DNA of 64,000 bases from Verrucomicrobiales bacterium (GTDB lineage: Bacteria; Verrucomicrobiota; Verrucomicrobiia; Limisphaerales; J093), in the NCBI GenBank assembly GCA_015075445.1, contig JABTUJ010000001.1, positions 353,419 to 417,418 on the forward strand, written 5' to 3'. This document shows positions 27,013-35,005 of the stretch, in pieces. Every line of letters begins with the position of its first letter. Within the stretch, counting starts at the first letter, position 1. The notes under the pieces were generated by a model. That model ran no database searches and was not told the origin of the DNA. It saw nothing but the letters and a program-made list of their open reading frames with translations. Both the position numbers and the translations under genes were made by a program.

Positions 27013-28554
27013 TTAAGTGTCGGAGCACCCACGGCCCGGCAGGGTGAGTGTGTTTGTTGTGAACCAAGTCAGGATCTTCTGTAGCAACACATCCCAGGTT
27101 CGAGGTATGTCCCGATGCGGGTCACCGTACGGCGTTTTGGCGCGGTTCGCGACCTCCGAGAACGGAATCGACAGTTCTAGTTCTAGCTTTTTCACCTCCA
27201 GAGCGCGGTTCGACGTCACGATTTTGAGCAGATCACGCTTTTCCTCTGGGATGGCGGTTTTGTAGCTCAACCACGCGCTCCCGGCCAGTTCGAGGAATTC
27301 CGCGAGTCGGTCCGGGAGCGAACGGCCCTGGTCGGTCAAGGTGGCCAGGTTCTCCTCGAGCCCCTTCCGATCTATGAGCAGGGCAGTTTGCCGGTCATTG
27401 AAAATGCTCCGGTCGATGGCGCCGTCCAGGAACGCATCGGTGAGGCGGTTCAAGCGGTCCTGCAGTTGGCTCAGCCTGAGATTCAACGCCTTTCGCTCAT
27501 CCTCCCGTTGGTCCTTCCAATCCCCCCTCATTGCTTCAATTTTCGCGGTGAAGTAGATCCGTTCCTCCTCGCTGAAAGAGAGCGGCGCGAGGCACTCCTC
27601 GATACCGTGGTCCACGACCTCCTCTCGGACGCCGGTCGTCGGGCAGTCCCGGGTGTGGCAGCGATAGTAATGGTGGCCCTTTTGGCGTTCGCCGATTAGT
27701 GTTTCGCCGCATAGCTTGCAGCGGAGCAGGCGACGGAAGAGGAAATCGTGCTTCTGGACCCGCGCGTTAGTTCTGCCGGCGAGGATTGCCTGGACGCGGT
27801 CAAAGAGCGACTTCGTGACGAGAGGTGGGTGGATGCCCGGGAAGCTCTCTCCGGTCCGCGTCAGGCGAATGAGGCCGATGTAGAAAGTATTGTTTAGGAG
27901 AGTGGAAAGCCCGTTCCTTCTTGTCTTGCCGCCGCGTCTATTGCGCAGCCCCAGACGATGCAACTCCTCAACCAGAGAGTCGAGGTTGTATTGGCGCGTG
28001 GCGTAGAGTTCGAATGCCTTCCGCACGAGAGGTGCTTTGGCAGGGTCAGGCTCCTTGGCCTTGCCTTTGCCGCGGTCGAGGTATCCCAAGGGAGCGGGCA
28101 ATGGATACAGCCCTTGCTTCAGCCGGCCGTAGAAGCCTTTGCGGGTCTCTTCACGCAGATTGCGGATGTAGTCCGCAGCGACCACCGCTTGGATGTCAGC
28201 CGACAGCCGTCCGCCGCGGGAACGCATGTCCAGACTTTCGTGGGCCAGATGGACTTCAAAGCCCTGGTCGTTGAGGTCCACCAGATCGGCCCAGTCCTTG
28301 AGATTGCGTGCGCCGCGGTCGATCTTGTGAAGCACCACGCCCTCGGCCTTTCCCCGCCGCAGCAGCTTCAGCATCTGGTTGAAGACGGGGCGGCCCCGTT
28401 TGGCGGCGGTTTCCCGCTCTTCAAACCACGCGGTGATCTCAAGTCCGTTGTGGCTAGCATACCGAAGAATCGCCTCGCGCTGTTCCTGAAGCGAGACTCC
28501 CTTCTCCCCCTGTTTCGCCGTGGAAACGCGAATGTAACCAAAGAATATCCTCAA
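27013..28554 (-). CDS. Large serine recombinase
   Basis: 513 residues from a TTG start at 28554. It has all three parts. The resolvase domain reads MRIFFGYIRVSTAKQGEKGV SLQEQ (catalytic Ser in RVST) and VLHKIDRGARNLKDWADLVD. The recombinase domain contains APLGYLDRGK and NTFYIGLIRLTRTGESFPGI HPPLV. The zinc ribbon is LRCKLCGETLIGERQKGHHY YRCHTRDCPTTG. A long coiled coil follows (ALNLRLSQLQDRLNRLTDAF). Such enzymes integrate and excise large elements site-specifically. Its start overlaps the stop of a 79-codon gene (TTGA), implying translational coupling. Confidence 0.93.
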   Translation of the reverse strand: MRIFFGYIRVSTAKQGEKGVSLQEQREAILRYASHNGLEITAWFEERETAAKRGRPVFNQMLKLLRRGKAEGVVLHKIDRGARNLKDWADLVDLNDQGFEVHLAHESLDMRSRGGRLSADIQAVVAADYIRNLREETRKGFYGRLKQGLYPLPAPLGYLDRGKGKAKEPDPAKAPLVRKAFELYATRQYNLDSLVEELHRLGLRNRRGGKTRRNGLSTLLNNTFYIGLIRLTRTGESFPGIHPPLVTKSLFDRVQAILAGRTNARVQKHDFLFRRLLRCKLCGETLIGERQKGHHYYRCHTRDCPTTGVREEVVDHGIEECLAPLSFSEEERIYFTAKIEAMRGDWKDQREDERKALNLRLSQLQDRLNRLTDAFLDGAIDRSIFNDRQTALLIDRKGLEENLATLTDQGRSLPDRLAEFLELAGSAWLSYKTAIPEEKRDLLKIVTSNRALEVKKLELELSIPFSEVANRAKTPYGDPHRDIPRTWDVLLQKILTWFTTNTLTLPGRGCSDT

Positions 28555-28790
28555 GTGGGTTTGCGGGCATTAGCATCTGTTCCAAAGGTCGACCTTGATT
28601 GATTCATCATAGGATGATCGGCTGACGGCGTCAAACTGTGGAATTCGTCGTAAGCGACGGGATCGCTGCGGATGCGTTCGTAGATCCGCATGACGAGCGA
28701 GAGATACTGTTCGAGTCGATCCTCAGCCTCGCGTAACTGAGCGTCATTGAAGTGCGGGTACAACGTGCGAATGGAGGACATATGTGCCAT
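28551..28790 (-). CDS. Small protein translationally coupled to the serine recombinase
   Basis: 79 residues from ATG 28790: MAHMSSIRTLYPHFNDAQLR, EAEDRLEQYLSLVMRIYERI, RSDPVAYDEFHSLTPSADHP. One long amphipathic helix predominates. The stop codon overlaps the TTG start of the recombinase by 3 bases. I do not recognise the family. Position and coupling suggest a directionality or accessory factor, but this is inference. A longer frame exists upstream but lacks plausible sequence. Confidence 0.65.
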   Translation of the reverse strand: MAHMSSIRTLYPHFNDAQLREAEDRLEQYLSLVMRIYERIRSDPVAYDEFHSLTPSADHPMMNQSRSTFGTDANARKPT

Positions 28791-29151
28791 GACGTCCACT
28801 GTACCGGAACAAGCGCTCGACCAAAGAAGGGCTCCGCTGCCGTCGGGGGCAAGATCGCTTTCCGTTTCGTGAACGAACACCGAGGACCGTCCTTGAAATC
28901 AGACAACGCGAAAAGCAAACCGGTGGTGGCGAGGGGTGGGCGATTGCGTTGGCGCAAGTCCCGGCGCGCTCTGCAGGCGAGAATAGCCCGGCGTGTCGTG
29001 AAAACCGGGCTGCAAATCCTGGAGAAATGTGCGAGAGGATTCTTCGGTCAGCCCTGCAGGCGGATGATTCTCGGTTAACGATTGGCGACCGTGGTTTTGG
29101 AGAACGCACGTGCCTTGACCAGAACCGAGTCAGAGGAGTAGAATACCGATC
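28791..29151. other. Divergent promoter region
   Basis: 361 bases between the recombinase operon (minus) and hicBA (plus). Apart from the hicBA promoter (29115-29144) I see no gene. The right part contains open frames that only reflect composition. Confidence 0.4.
29115..29144 (+). promoter_or_regulatory. Sigma-70-like promoter of hicBA
   Basis: TTGACC (29115-29120) and TAGAAT (29139-29144) with an 18-base spacer. The -10 box ends only 7 bases before the ATG at 29152, so the transcript would start at or next to the start codon (leaderless). A GAGGAG lies between the boxes. Confidence 0.55.
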
Positions 29152-29406
29152 ATGAAGCGCTATACCTACACCGTCGAAGTTCATCCGGCCGATTCGGATG
29201 AGACCGGCTACTGGGTCTCGGTTCCTGCTCTCCCGGGTTGTTTTACCCAGGCCGAGACCTACGAAGAAGCGCTTTCGAACGCCGAGGAAGCCATTGCCGG
29301 CTACTTGGAAGCGCTCGTCAAGGCTGGACAGCCGATTCCGCTGGAAGCGGAGCCTCCCCGCCGCGTCGCCATCGGCGTTGGGATCAATGTGGCCGTGCCG
29401 TCATGA
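29152..29406 (+). CDS. hicB: HicB-family antitoxin
   Basis: 84 residues: MKRYTYTVEVHPADSDETGY WVSVPALPGCFTQAETYEEA LSNAEEAIAGYLEALVKAG. The VPxLPGCFTQAxTxEEALxNAxEAIxxYLE block is the HicB partial RNase H fold that neutralises HicA. The C-terminus is short, without an added HTH or RHH domain. It overlaps hicA by ATGA. Gene order antitoxin-toxin is the reverse of the classical hicAB order, but common. Confidence 0.92.
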   Translation: MKRYTYTVEVHPADSDETGYWVSVPALPGCFTQAETYEEALSNAEEAIAGYLEALVKAGQPIPLEAEPPRRVAIGVGINVAVPS

Positions 29407-29627
29407 GCCGGTTACCGTCCGTCACAGCTCGCCAGTTGATCCGGGTTCTTCAAAAGGTAGGATTTGAGGAGCATCATCAACGCGGCAGTCACCGACATCT
29501 GTACCACACCCGCTTGAACAAGTGGGTCACGGTGCCGGTTCATCGCGGCGACATCAAACGCCCCTTGGTTGTGGCGATCCTCAAGCAAGCCGGGATTTCA
29601 GAAGATCAATTCCGCGCACTGCGCTGA
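29403..29627 (+). CDS. hicA: HicA-family mRNA interferase toxin
   Basis: 74 residues: MSRLPSVTARQLIRVLQKVG FEEHHQRGSHRHLYH, then VTVPVHRGDIKRPLVVAILK QAGIS. The double-stranded RNA-binding-like fold with GSHxxxxH (catalytic His) and VPxHxGxIKxPLVxxILKQ is diagnostic. HicA cleaves mRNAs when free. The 4-bp overlap with hicB indicates translational coupling. Confidence 0.94.
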   Translation: MSRLPSVTARQLIRVLQKVGFEEHHQRGSHRHLYHTRLNKWVTVPVHRGDIKRPLVVAILKQAGISEDQFRALR

Positions 29628-29841
29628 GAACGCCGCGTTTGTTCTTTGCATTTGTCGGGCAACATCCCGGTTCACAGCGTGGACCGGGATTTTCTTGACG
29701 CGACTCCGAGTCGTGGGTCCTCAAGGACGAGGCTGGGCATGTGTTTTGACGTTTGATCGCCGAACACAGCTTGCCCGAGGCGGCAACAGTGCCGCCCTTT
29801 GGAAGCCTCCCGACTCCGACTACCTTGTACTGTACACTCCA

Positions 29842-31186
29842 ATGCAAACCTTCAAGGAAGCCTATGAACAGCGCGAACCAAAACACGCCATTCCTGCCGT
29901 CTCTGCCACGTTCAAAGATGGCGCGGTTCTCGAAATGGTCTATGACGGGGAGACCCGCCGCTCCCGGTTCGTCTTGTGGCGCAACGGCACTTGGGGTTAT
30001 GAGGACAGCCATCGGGCCAGCCCCATGTTCTTCCTGGTTCCGTACTCGCCGAACAACAACCTGATCCGTAACGAGATTGTCCTCTTTCCTTCCGCCCCGC
30101 AAGAATATGGATCCGAAGACGAACTGCTGGGCGACATCCAGAGGTTCGTCCACCGCTACGTTGATGTCTCACCGTTGTTCGAGAAGATTGCCGGTTACTA
30201 CGCCCTCTTCTCCTGGCTCTACGACGGCTTCAACGAACTGCCGTATCTTCGAGTGCGCGGTGATCCCGGTTCAGGCAAAACCCGCTTCCTGCTCACCGTT
30301 GGCTCGATCTGTTACAAACCGATCTTCGCGAGCGGCGCTTCGACGGTGTCCCCGCTGTTCCGTCTCCTCGAATCATTTCGGGGCACGCTCATCATCGACG
30401 AGAGCGACTTTCGGTTCTCCGACGAAAAAGCCGAGATGGTGAAAATCCTCAACAACGGAAATGTCCGGGGCTTCCCGGTGCTTCGCAGCGAGACCTCCGG
30501 CCGGGGCGAATTCAACCCGCACGCCTACCATGTCTTCGGCCCCAAGATCCTCGCTAGTCGAGGCGATTTCGACGACCGAGCGCTGGAGAGCCGGTTCATC
30601 ACGGAAGAAATGGGCACCAGCCGTCTGCGCGACGACGTGCCCATCAACCCGCCATCGGAACAAAAGGCGGAGGCCTGGCCCTTCGCAACAATGCCGTCTT
30701 CCGGTTCCGCAACTTCAAGAAGCATGCGACCCTCCCGGAGCTGGTTGACCGGAGCCTCGAGCCGCGGCTCAACCAAATCTTCGTGCCGCTCCTGAGCGTA
30801 ATCAAGGATCCGAAGGCGTGCGAGGAACTGAAGGGCGTGGCGAGGCAATGCCAGCGCGAACTGGTTTCCGAGCGAGGGCTTGATACCGAGGCTCATGTTC
30901 TCGCCGTGCTCCAGGAACTTCTCAGTATCGCCCGCGACGTGGTGCTGACGATCAAGGAAGTCACTGAACGGTTCGCCGAGGAATACGGTGGAGAGTACGA
31001 GCGCAAGATCACTGGCAAATGGGTCGGATACATCCTGCGGAAGCGTCTCCATCTGCGGGCCGAAAAGCGGCACGGGGTCTTCGTGATCCCCGCCACCGAG
31101 AAGCCAAAGCTCGACCGGCTGTTCGAGAGGTATGGATTGGTGGACTCGACAGTGTCCTCGTCGCGGGCAACCGGGCAACTTGGCCC
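29842..31186 (+). pseudogene. P-loop ATPase/helicase-like replication protein, one frameshift and 3' end displaced by an IS
   Basis: It starts MQTFKEAYEQREPKHAIPAV. The ATPase core is LRVRGDPGSGKTRFLLTVGS (Walker A), SFRGTLIIDESDFRFSDEKA (Walker B), and KILASRGDFDDRALESRFIT (sensor/arginine finger). Near 30677 one base seems lost: the frame changes from ...SEQKAEA to ALRNNAVFRFRNFKKHATLP ELVDRSLEPRLNQIF. A C-terminal winged-helix part follows (SERGLDTEAHVLAVLQELLS, KITGKWVGYILRKRLHLRAE). At 31187 an IS3 element begins; the frame can be resumed at 32332 and ends at 32380. It resembles the ATPase of DUF927/DUF3631-type mobile-element helicases; the family is tentative. Confidence 0.7.
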
Positions 31187-31243
31187 GGACCCCGAATTTC
31201 GTACACCAACCTTGTATAATTAACAGCGTTAATATACAAGCAT

Positions 31244-31498
31244 ATGAAAAAACACAAGATAGCTCCTGAAATCAAGGAGCAGATTCTAAACAGGATCAAA
31301 AATGAAGGGGTGTCGGTAGCTCAGGCAGCCCAGGAACACGGTATACCGGAGACCACCATATACACATGGGTAGCGAAGAAAGTGGAAGGGTATCCGACAT
31401 TAGCCGAGAATATCAAACTGAAGAAGGAAGTCGAGCAACTACTAAAGCTGGTAGGAGAACTAACCCTGAAGCTTTCCGAAACCCAAAAAAAGAAATGA
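31244..31498 (+). CDS. IS3-family transposase OrfA (HTH)
   Basis: 84 residues: MKKHKIAPEIKEQILNRIKN, EGVSVAQAAQEHGIPETTIY TWVAKKVEG, then a leucine-rich coiled coil (KKEVEQLLKLVGELTLKLSE). It ends with AAAAAAA (31485-31491) just before its stop. This is where a -1 ribosomal frameshift would fuse it to OrfB, as in other IS3 elements. Confidence 0.88.
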   Translation: MKKHKIAPEIKEQILNRIKNEGVSVAQAAQEHGIPETTIYTWVAKKVEGYPTLAENIKLKKEVEQLLKLVGELTLKLSETQKKK

Positions 31499-32292
31499 TT
31501 GATACAAGCACTGTATCCAAAGCTCTTAGGGCCAGAGAGCTTGGAATATACAGGGGTGTCTTCTACTACAGGAAAAAGAAGATCGAACAAGATTGGCAAT
31601 CAAAGTGTCAGATTGAAGGAATCCTTCGGCAAAAAGGAAAACATGCATATGGTTCAAGAAGACTTGCTTGGCATCTGAAACTAAACAGAAAAAGAATCCA
31701 GAGAGTGATGAGGCTATTTGGCATCAAACCATACAGAAGAAGATCATGGAAACCCAAGAAAAAGGCCATTAAAATAGAATATCCTAATCGTCTACTTACA
31801 AACATGCCTCTCTGGAGATGTCATATCTGGGCAGCTGATTTCACTGAAATCGCTTGGTTCAAAAAGAAGCTATATCTAGCTACTGTTATTGATCTATACA
31901 CCAGAGAAATCGTTGGCTTGGCTGTATCAAAAAACAAAGGGGTACAACTTACTGCAGTAGCTCTTTGGAATGCTTTAATCTACAATCCCAAGCCTATGAT
32001 ATTTCACAGCGACAATGGTAGCGAATACCGGGCGATTGCTTTTGTGGAAATATTAAAGAATCTGAATATCCTGATCTCCCGTTCAGCACCAGGCTGTCCT
32101 TGGGAGAACGGCTATCAGGAGTCATTCAATGACAAATGGAAGGTTGATTTTGGAGATCCAAATCGTTATCAATCTTTTGGAGAACTGATATCGGAAATCT
32201 ACCATTCAATCTGGATTTACAACAATGAAAGAATCCATAGTTCACTGAAAATGGTGCCGGTTGAATTTGCTCAAAAAACAATCGCGGCGTAA
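31495..32292 (+). CDS. IS3-family transposase OrfB (integrase core)
   Basis: 265 residues from the ATG at 31495, whose ATGA overlaps the orfA stop. MIDTSTVSKALRARELGIYR GVFYYRKKK, then the HTH_21 region KGKHAYGSRRLAWHLKLNRK. The DDE core is CHIWAADFTEIAWFKKKLYL (D), PMIFHSDNGSEYRAIAFVEI (D) and CPWENGYQESFNDKWKVDFG (E). It is complete and may be active. The frame is also open upstream, supporting frameshift fusion with OrfA. Confidence 0.92.
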   Translation: MIDTSTVSKALRARELGIYRGVFYYRKKKIEQDWQSKCQIEGILRQKGKHAYGSRRLAWHLKLNRKRIQRVMRLFGIKPYRRRSWKPKKKAIKIEYPNRLLTNMPLWRCHIWAADFTEIAWFKKKLYLATVIDLYTREIVGLAVSKNKGVQLTAVALWNALIYNPKPMIFHSDNGSEYRAIAFVEILKNLNILISRSAPGCPWENGYQESFNDKWKVDFGDPNRYQSFGELISEIYHSIWIYNNERIHSSLKMVPVEFAQKTIAA

Positions 32293-32400
32293 AATATTTG
32301 ATACGAGGTTAGTGTTCTAAGAAAGGGGTCCACTTCAACTCTCGGAAAGCGACAACCCGGGGCGAGACTCATCCGCATGACACCACTACCCCTCTGTCCA

Positions 32401-32707
32401 AAGTCCCCAAGTCCCCCGTAGGCTTCCGTTCTATCGAATCGCTGCTCAACAAGGCCGTTTGGAGGCCAGAAGAGCGCGGGGGACTTCGGGTGCGCCGGGG
32501 GACTTTGGGGGACTTCGATTGGTTGCCGATCCATGGCTGAACAGCGCCACGAAAGTGCCCGCGGGTAGACTTCGGGACTTTGAAACAGCGGGCGGGTGTC
32601 TTGCCGCTCGGGTCGTTGTATAATGGAAGGGAGCCGAACTCCTGCACGGAGTTTTGGAACTGCAACTTGCCGCATTCGGCAAGTGTGCCCTCCTTGGTGG
32701 GGGACTT
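32401..32707. repeat. Iteron-like GGGGGACTT repeats
   Basis: Two inverted copies AAGTCCCC at 32401-32408 and 32409-32417, and four direct GGGGGACTT copies at 32478-32486, 32497-32505, 32507-32515 and 32699-32707, within 310 bases. There is a related CGGGACTT near 32573. They lie between a replication-type ATPase gene and an HTH regulator. Repeated short sites in such a place suggest replication-initiator or regulator binding, but this is not proven. Confidence 0.5.
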
Positions 32708-32753
32708 TGTCAGGCGAGAATGAAGGCGTGGTTGCAGCAGGCTCCACGTTTTC

Positions 32754-33095
32754 ATGCCCCAATCTCTGCTTCCCAATTATCTGCGGACGTACCGCAAGCG
32801 CGTTGGCTTCACCCAGGCCGAGGTCGCTTTCCTGTTGGGCTCTGAGACGGCTGGGCAGGTGTCTCGCTACGAGCATTTTCGTCGAGTACCGAGTCTCCAG
32901 ACGGCGCTGGCCTACGAGGCGATCTTCCGGACGCCGGTCCGCGCCCTTCTTGGCGGCGAATACCGGAAAGTTGAGAGCAAGCTCCGTCGGCGGGCCGAAC
33001 GCTTGATCGCCAGGTTGACCAGGGGACAGGCGGATCAATCCACTCTCCGGAAGGTGTCTGCCCTGAGAACGATCACTGCTGCCGCCCCAGCCTGA
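32754..33095 (+). CDS. XRE-family regulator
   Basis: 113 residues: SLLPNYLRTYRKRVGFTQAE VAFLLGSETAGQVSRYEHFR, then VPSLQTALAYEAIFRTPVRA LLGGEY, a full XRE HTH domain. A basic helical tail follows (KVESKLRRRAERLIARLTRG). It ends 2 bases before the RuvC-like gene and lies directly downstream of the GGGGGACTT repeats, which it could bind. Confidence 0.82.
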   Translation: MPQSLLPNYLRTYRKRVGFTQAEVAFLLGSETAGQVSRYEHFRRVPSLQTALAYEAIFRTPVRALLGGEYRKVESKLRRRAERLIARLTRGQADQSTLRKVSALRTITAAAPA

Positions 33096-33097
33096 TC

Positions 33098-33613
33098 ATG
33101 AGTCTCCGACACAAAGCGGTTCCACGAATCTTGGCCATCGACCCCAGCACCCGCGGGTTCGGCTTTGTGGTACTCGAAGGTGCGACGAATCTGATCGACT
33201 GGGGCGTCAAAGCGACACGGAAGGACAAGAACGAGCGTGGCCTGATCAAAGTGGGCGCGCTCCTTCGTCTTTATCGTCCGGACGTGATCGTCGCGGAACG
33301 ACACTCGGGGAAAGGATCGCGGCGATGCCATCGAGTCGCGCAGCTCATTGCGGCCATGGAGGCGCTCGCCAAGAGGGACGGCGTCAGGTTTCGCCGCTTC
33401 TCGCGCGGTGACATACGAAAAGTATTCGCCTCGTTCAACGCAACAACCAAACACGAGATTGCTCACGCCATTGCTCGTCGATTGCCAGAGCTGGCCCCGC
33501 ACTTGCCACGGTACCGCAAACCCTGGATGAGCGAGGATTACCGGATGGCGATCTTCGATGCGGCGTCACTCGCCCTCACCTTTCTATATTCCAGGTCCTC
33601 CTCGGGTCGGTGA
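33098..33613 (+). CDS. RuvC-like (RNase H fold) protein
   Basis: 171 residues: RILAIDPSTRGFGFVVLEGA with the first catalytic Asp, LYRPDVIVAERHSGKGSRRC with the Glu, and YRMAIFDAASLALTFL with a C-terminal Asp. The fold is that of RuvC Holliday-junction resolvases, in the divergent version found on mobile elements. It is co-transcribed with the XRE gene 2 bases upstream. A role in resolving recombination or replication intermediates of the element is inferred. Confidence 0.75.
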   Translation: MSLRHKAVPRILAIDPSTRGFGFVVLEGATNLIDWGVKATRKDKNERGLIKVGALLRLYRPDVIVAERHSGKGSRRCHRVAQLIAAMEALAKRDGVRFRRFSRGDIRKVFASFNATTKHEIAHAIARRLPELAPHLPRYRKPWMSEDYRMAIFDAASLALTFLYSRSSSGR

Positions 33614-34002
33614 AAGGCTGGGCGTCAGAGCAGGGGACACCGTGGCCAAGGGCGCGGAGATCTGAGTGTGTCTGGCCGGCTCCGGGTCAGTCCAACGGGT
33701 GGCGGACGAAGTTCAGCCAGATCATAGGCGTCCAACTCGAATGGCGTGAGGGCACCTGCAGCAGCCGAAGGCTGGGCTGAGTTGGTCGGAAGGCGTATGC
33801 TACAGGGCGGCGTCGCGGCATTCCCCGGGATCGCCTTGTCTGAGGGGAGCATTTTCTCCCGCACAGGATTCCGGGCGACAAGTCCGCCGCGGGGGATGTA
33901 GGAGCTTCGGCCACACCGCTACCGCGGGGGAGCAACAAAGAATCGGCATCCTATGGACGAGCCACCGCAGACCGACCGGTCACATGAACGTTAGGCGCAT
34001 TT
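33614..34002. other. Gap with no gene
   Basis: 389 bases after the RuvC-like gene. No conserved reading frame is seen; this is the boundary between the replication module and a cluster of transposase relics. Confidence 0.4.
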
Positions 34003-34278
34003 TCGCTTCAGCGTCATCGGACCCCTGTTGGCCGCGCCCCCGGCCCGCGGCGGACTGCAACATCAACTCAAGGCACTGGCCGCCAAGAAGTGGCGCCCAC
34101 CCCCTCAGCGGAGCGTGGATCGCGCCGGGCCGCTCGACCATCGAGCACTGGTGCTACAAAGCCTTGCGCGCGACCGCCAGCCCCGTCGACGTTCTCCAAT
34201 CCAGAATCCGCTCCAATCAGGGCACCGAGCCGGCTTGGAGTGCCCCACTGAGCGAATTCCTCCGCCGGCAGCACCAGC
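34003..34278 (+). pseudogene. Relic of the inner-transposon-type DDE transposase
   Basis: RFSVIGPLLAAPPARGGLQH, QLKALAAKKWR, then after a frame change GRSTIEHWCYKALRATASPV DVLQSRIRSNQG and SAPLSEFLRRQHQQ. This aligns along its length with RFSIIGPLLAAPPARGQLQA, LSTLERWYYQALGAQAGPVD and LTPRLIQLLTQQHQQ of the transposase at 4830-6245. Only the N-terminal portion remains; there is no catalytic core. Confidence 0.6.
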
Positions 34279-34461
34279 AGCCGGCGCTACGAACGCGGTT
34301 CCATCGTGCTGACCACCAACAAACCGTTCAAGCAGTGGGCCGCCATTTTCAACAATGACAGCACCATCGCCTCTGCGGTCCTCGACCGTCTCCTCCACCA
34401 TGCCGAGACCGTCATCATTGAAGGCCCCAGTTACCGAATGAAGGATCAGATCGAACCGTGA
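34279..34461 (+). pseudogene. C-terminal fragment of an IstB-like ATPase (IS21 family)
   Basis: The frame reads SRRYERGSIVLTTNKPFKQW AAIFNNDSTIASAVLDRLLH HAETVIIEGPSYRMKDQIEP and stops. This is the sensor/arginine-finger end of IstB (RYERGSxVLTTNKPF..W...F.D...A.AxLDRLLHHA). It has no start and directly abuts the transposase relic, so the join is a rearrangement point. Confidence 0.75.
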
Positions 34462-34549
34462 GGACTCCCGAGTACCGTGGATTTTCGCACCGCCGCGACC
34501 GGAATTTCAAACCAGCGCTTCTCCCCCAGTTTCGCGCCGCCGCTAACAC

Positions 34550-34934
34550 CGGAGCGCGAGCACAAACTGGAACACCGCCTCAAAGACCTCTTGGGGCAGG
34601 CGCTTGCGGATCTCCGTCAGCGACGCATGGACCGGGGTCGGATCGGTCAGCGCGTAGCCAAGAAACTCGCGCAGGGCCAGGCGATGCGGCGCTGGCTGTC
34701 CAAACTGTCGAAGTAGCCCACCAGGATCATGCGGAAGTAGACGCCCGGCGGGATGCCCGGCCGGCCCCCGCGCTTGTAGTGCGGCGCACAGAGGTCCTCG
34801 ACGAACAGATCGACGTCCGCCTCGGAAAGAACCTGGTTGAGCTTGCCGTAGAAGGGATGCCCGGGGACACGCACCAGTTGAGCCGTGGCCACGAACAATT
34901 CGGGTTGTTGGGAAGTGCGTCGACCCAGTGCCAT
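34550..34934 (-). pseudogene. IS1182/IS5-like transposase, N-terminal fragment
   Basis: MALGRRTSQQPELFVATAQL, VRVPGHPFYGKLNQVLSEAD VDLFVEDLC and PGIPPGVYFRMILVGYFDSL DSQR. After a frame change near 34684 it continues LREFLGYALTDPTPVHASLT EIRKRLPQEVFEAVFQFVL. This is the DUF772 N-terminal part of IS1182-type transposases. The catalytic DDE part is missing. Confidence 0.65.
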
Positions 34935-35005
34935 AGTGAAGTCCATTCTTGGACGCACCGCGCTTTCAGATGTTCACGCGACAGGTGGACTTCTTTGACG
35001 GGCTG

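Larger units (their letters stand above)
31187..32331. mobile_element. IS3-family element, AT-rich
   Basis: The inverted ends begin GGACCCC (31187-31193; in inverse 32325-32331) and extend about 30 bases with matching blocks ACACYAACC and TTGTAT/TCGTAT. orfA and orfB overlap with an A7 slippage site. Coding DNA is conspicuously AT-rich with AAA/GAA/AGA codons, unlike its GC-rich neighbours. No target duplication is evident. Confidence 0.82.

Noticed and set aside
32401..32707. A CRISPR array
   Set aside because: The repeats are 9 bases, irregularly spaced and in both orientations; no cas genes are in the window.
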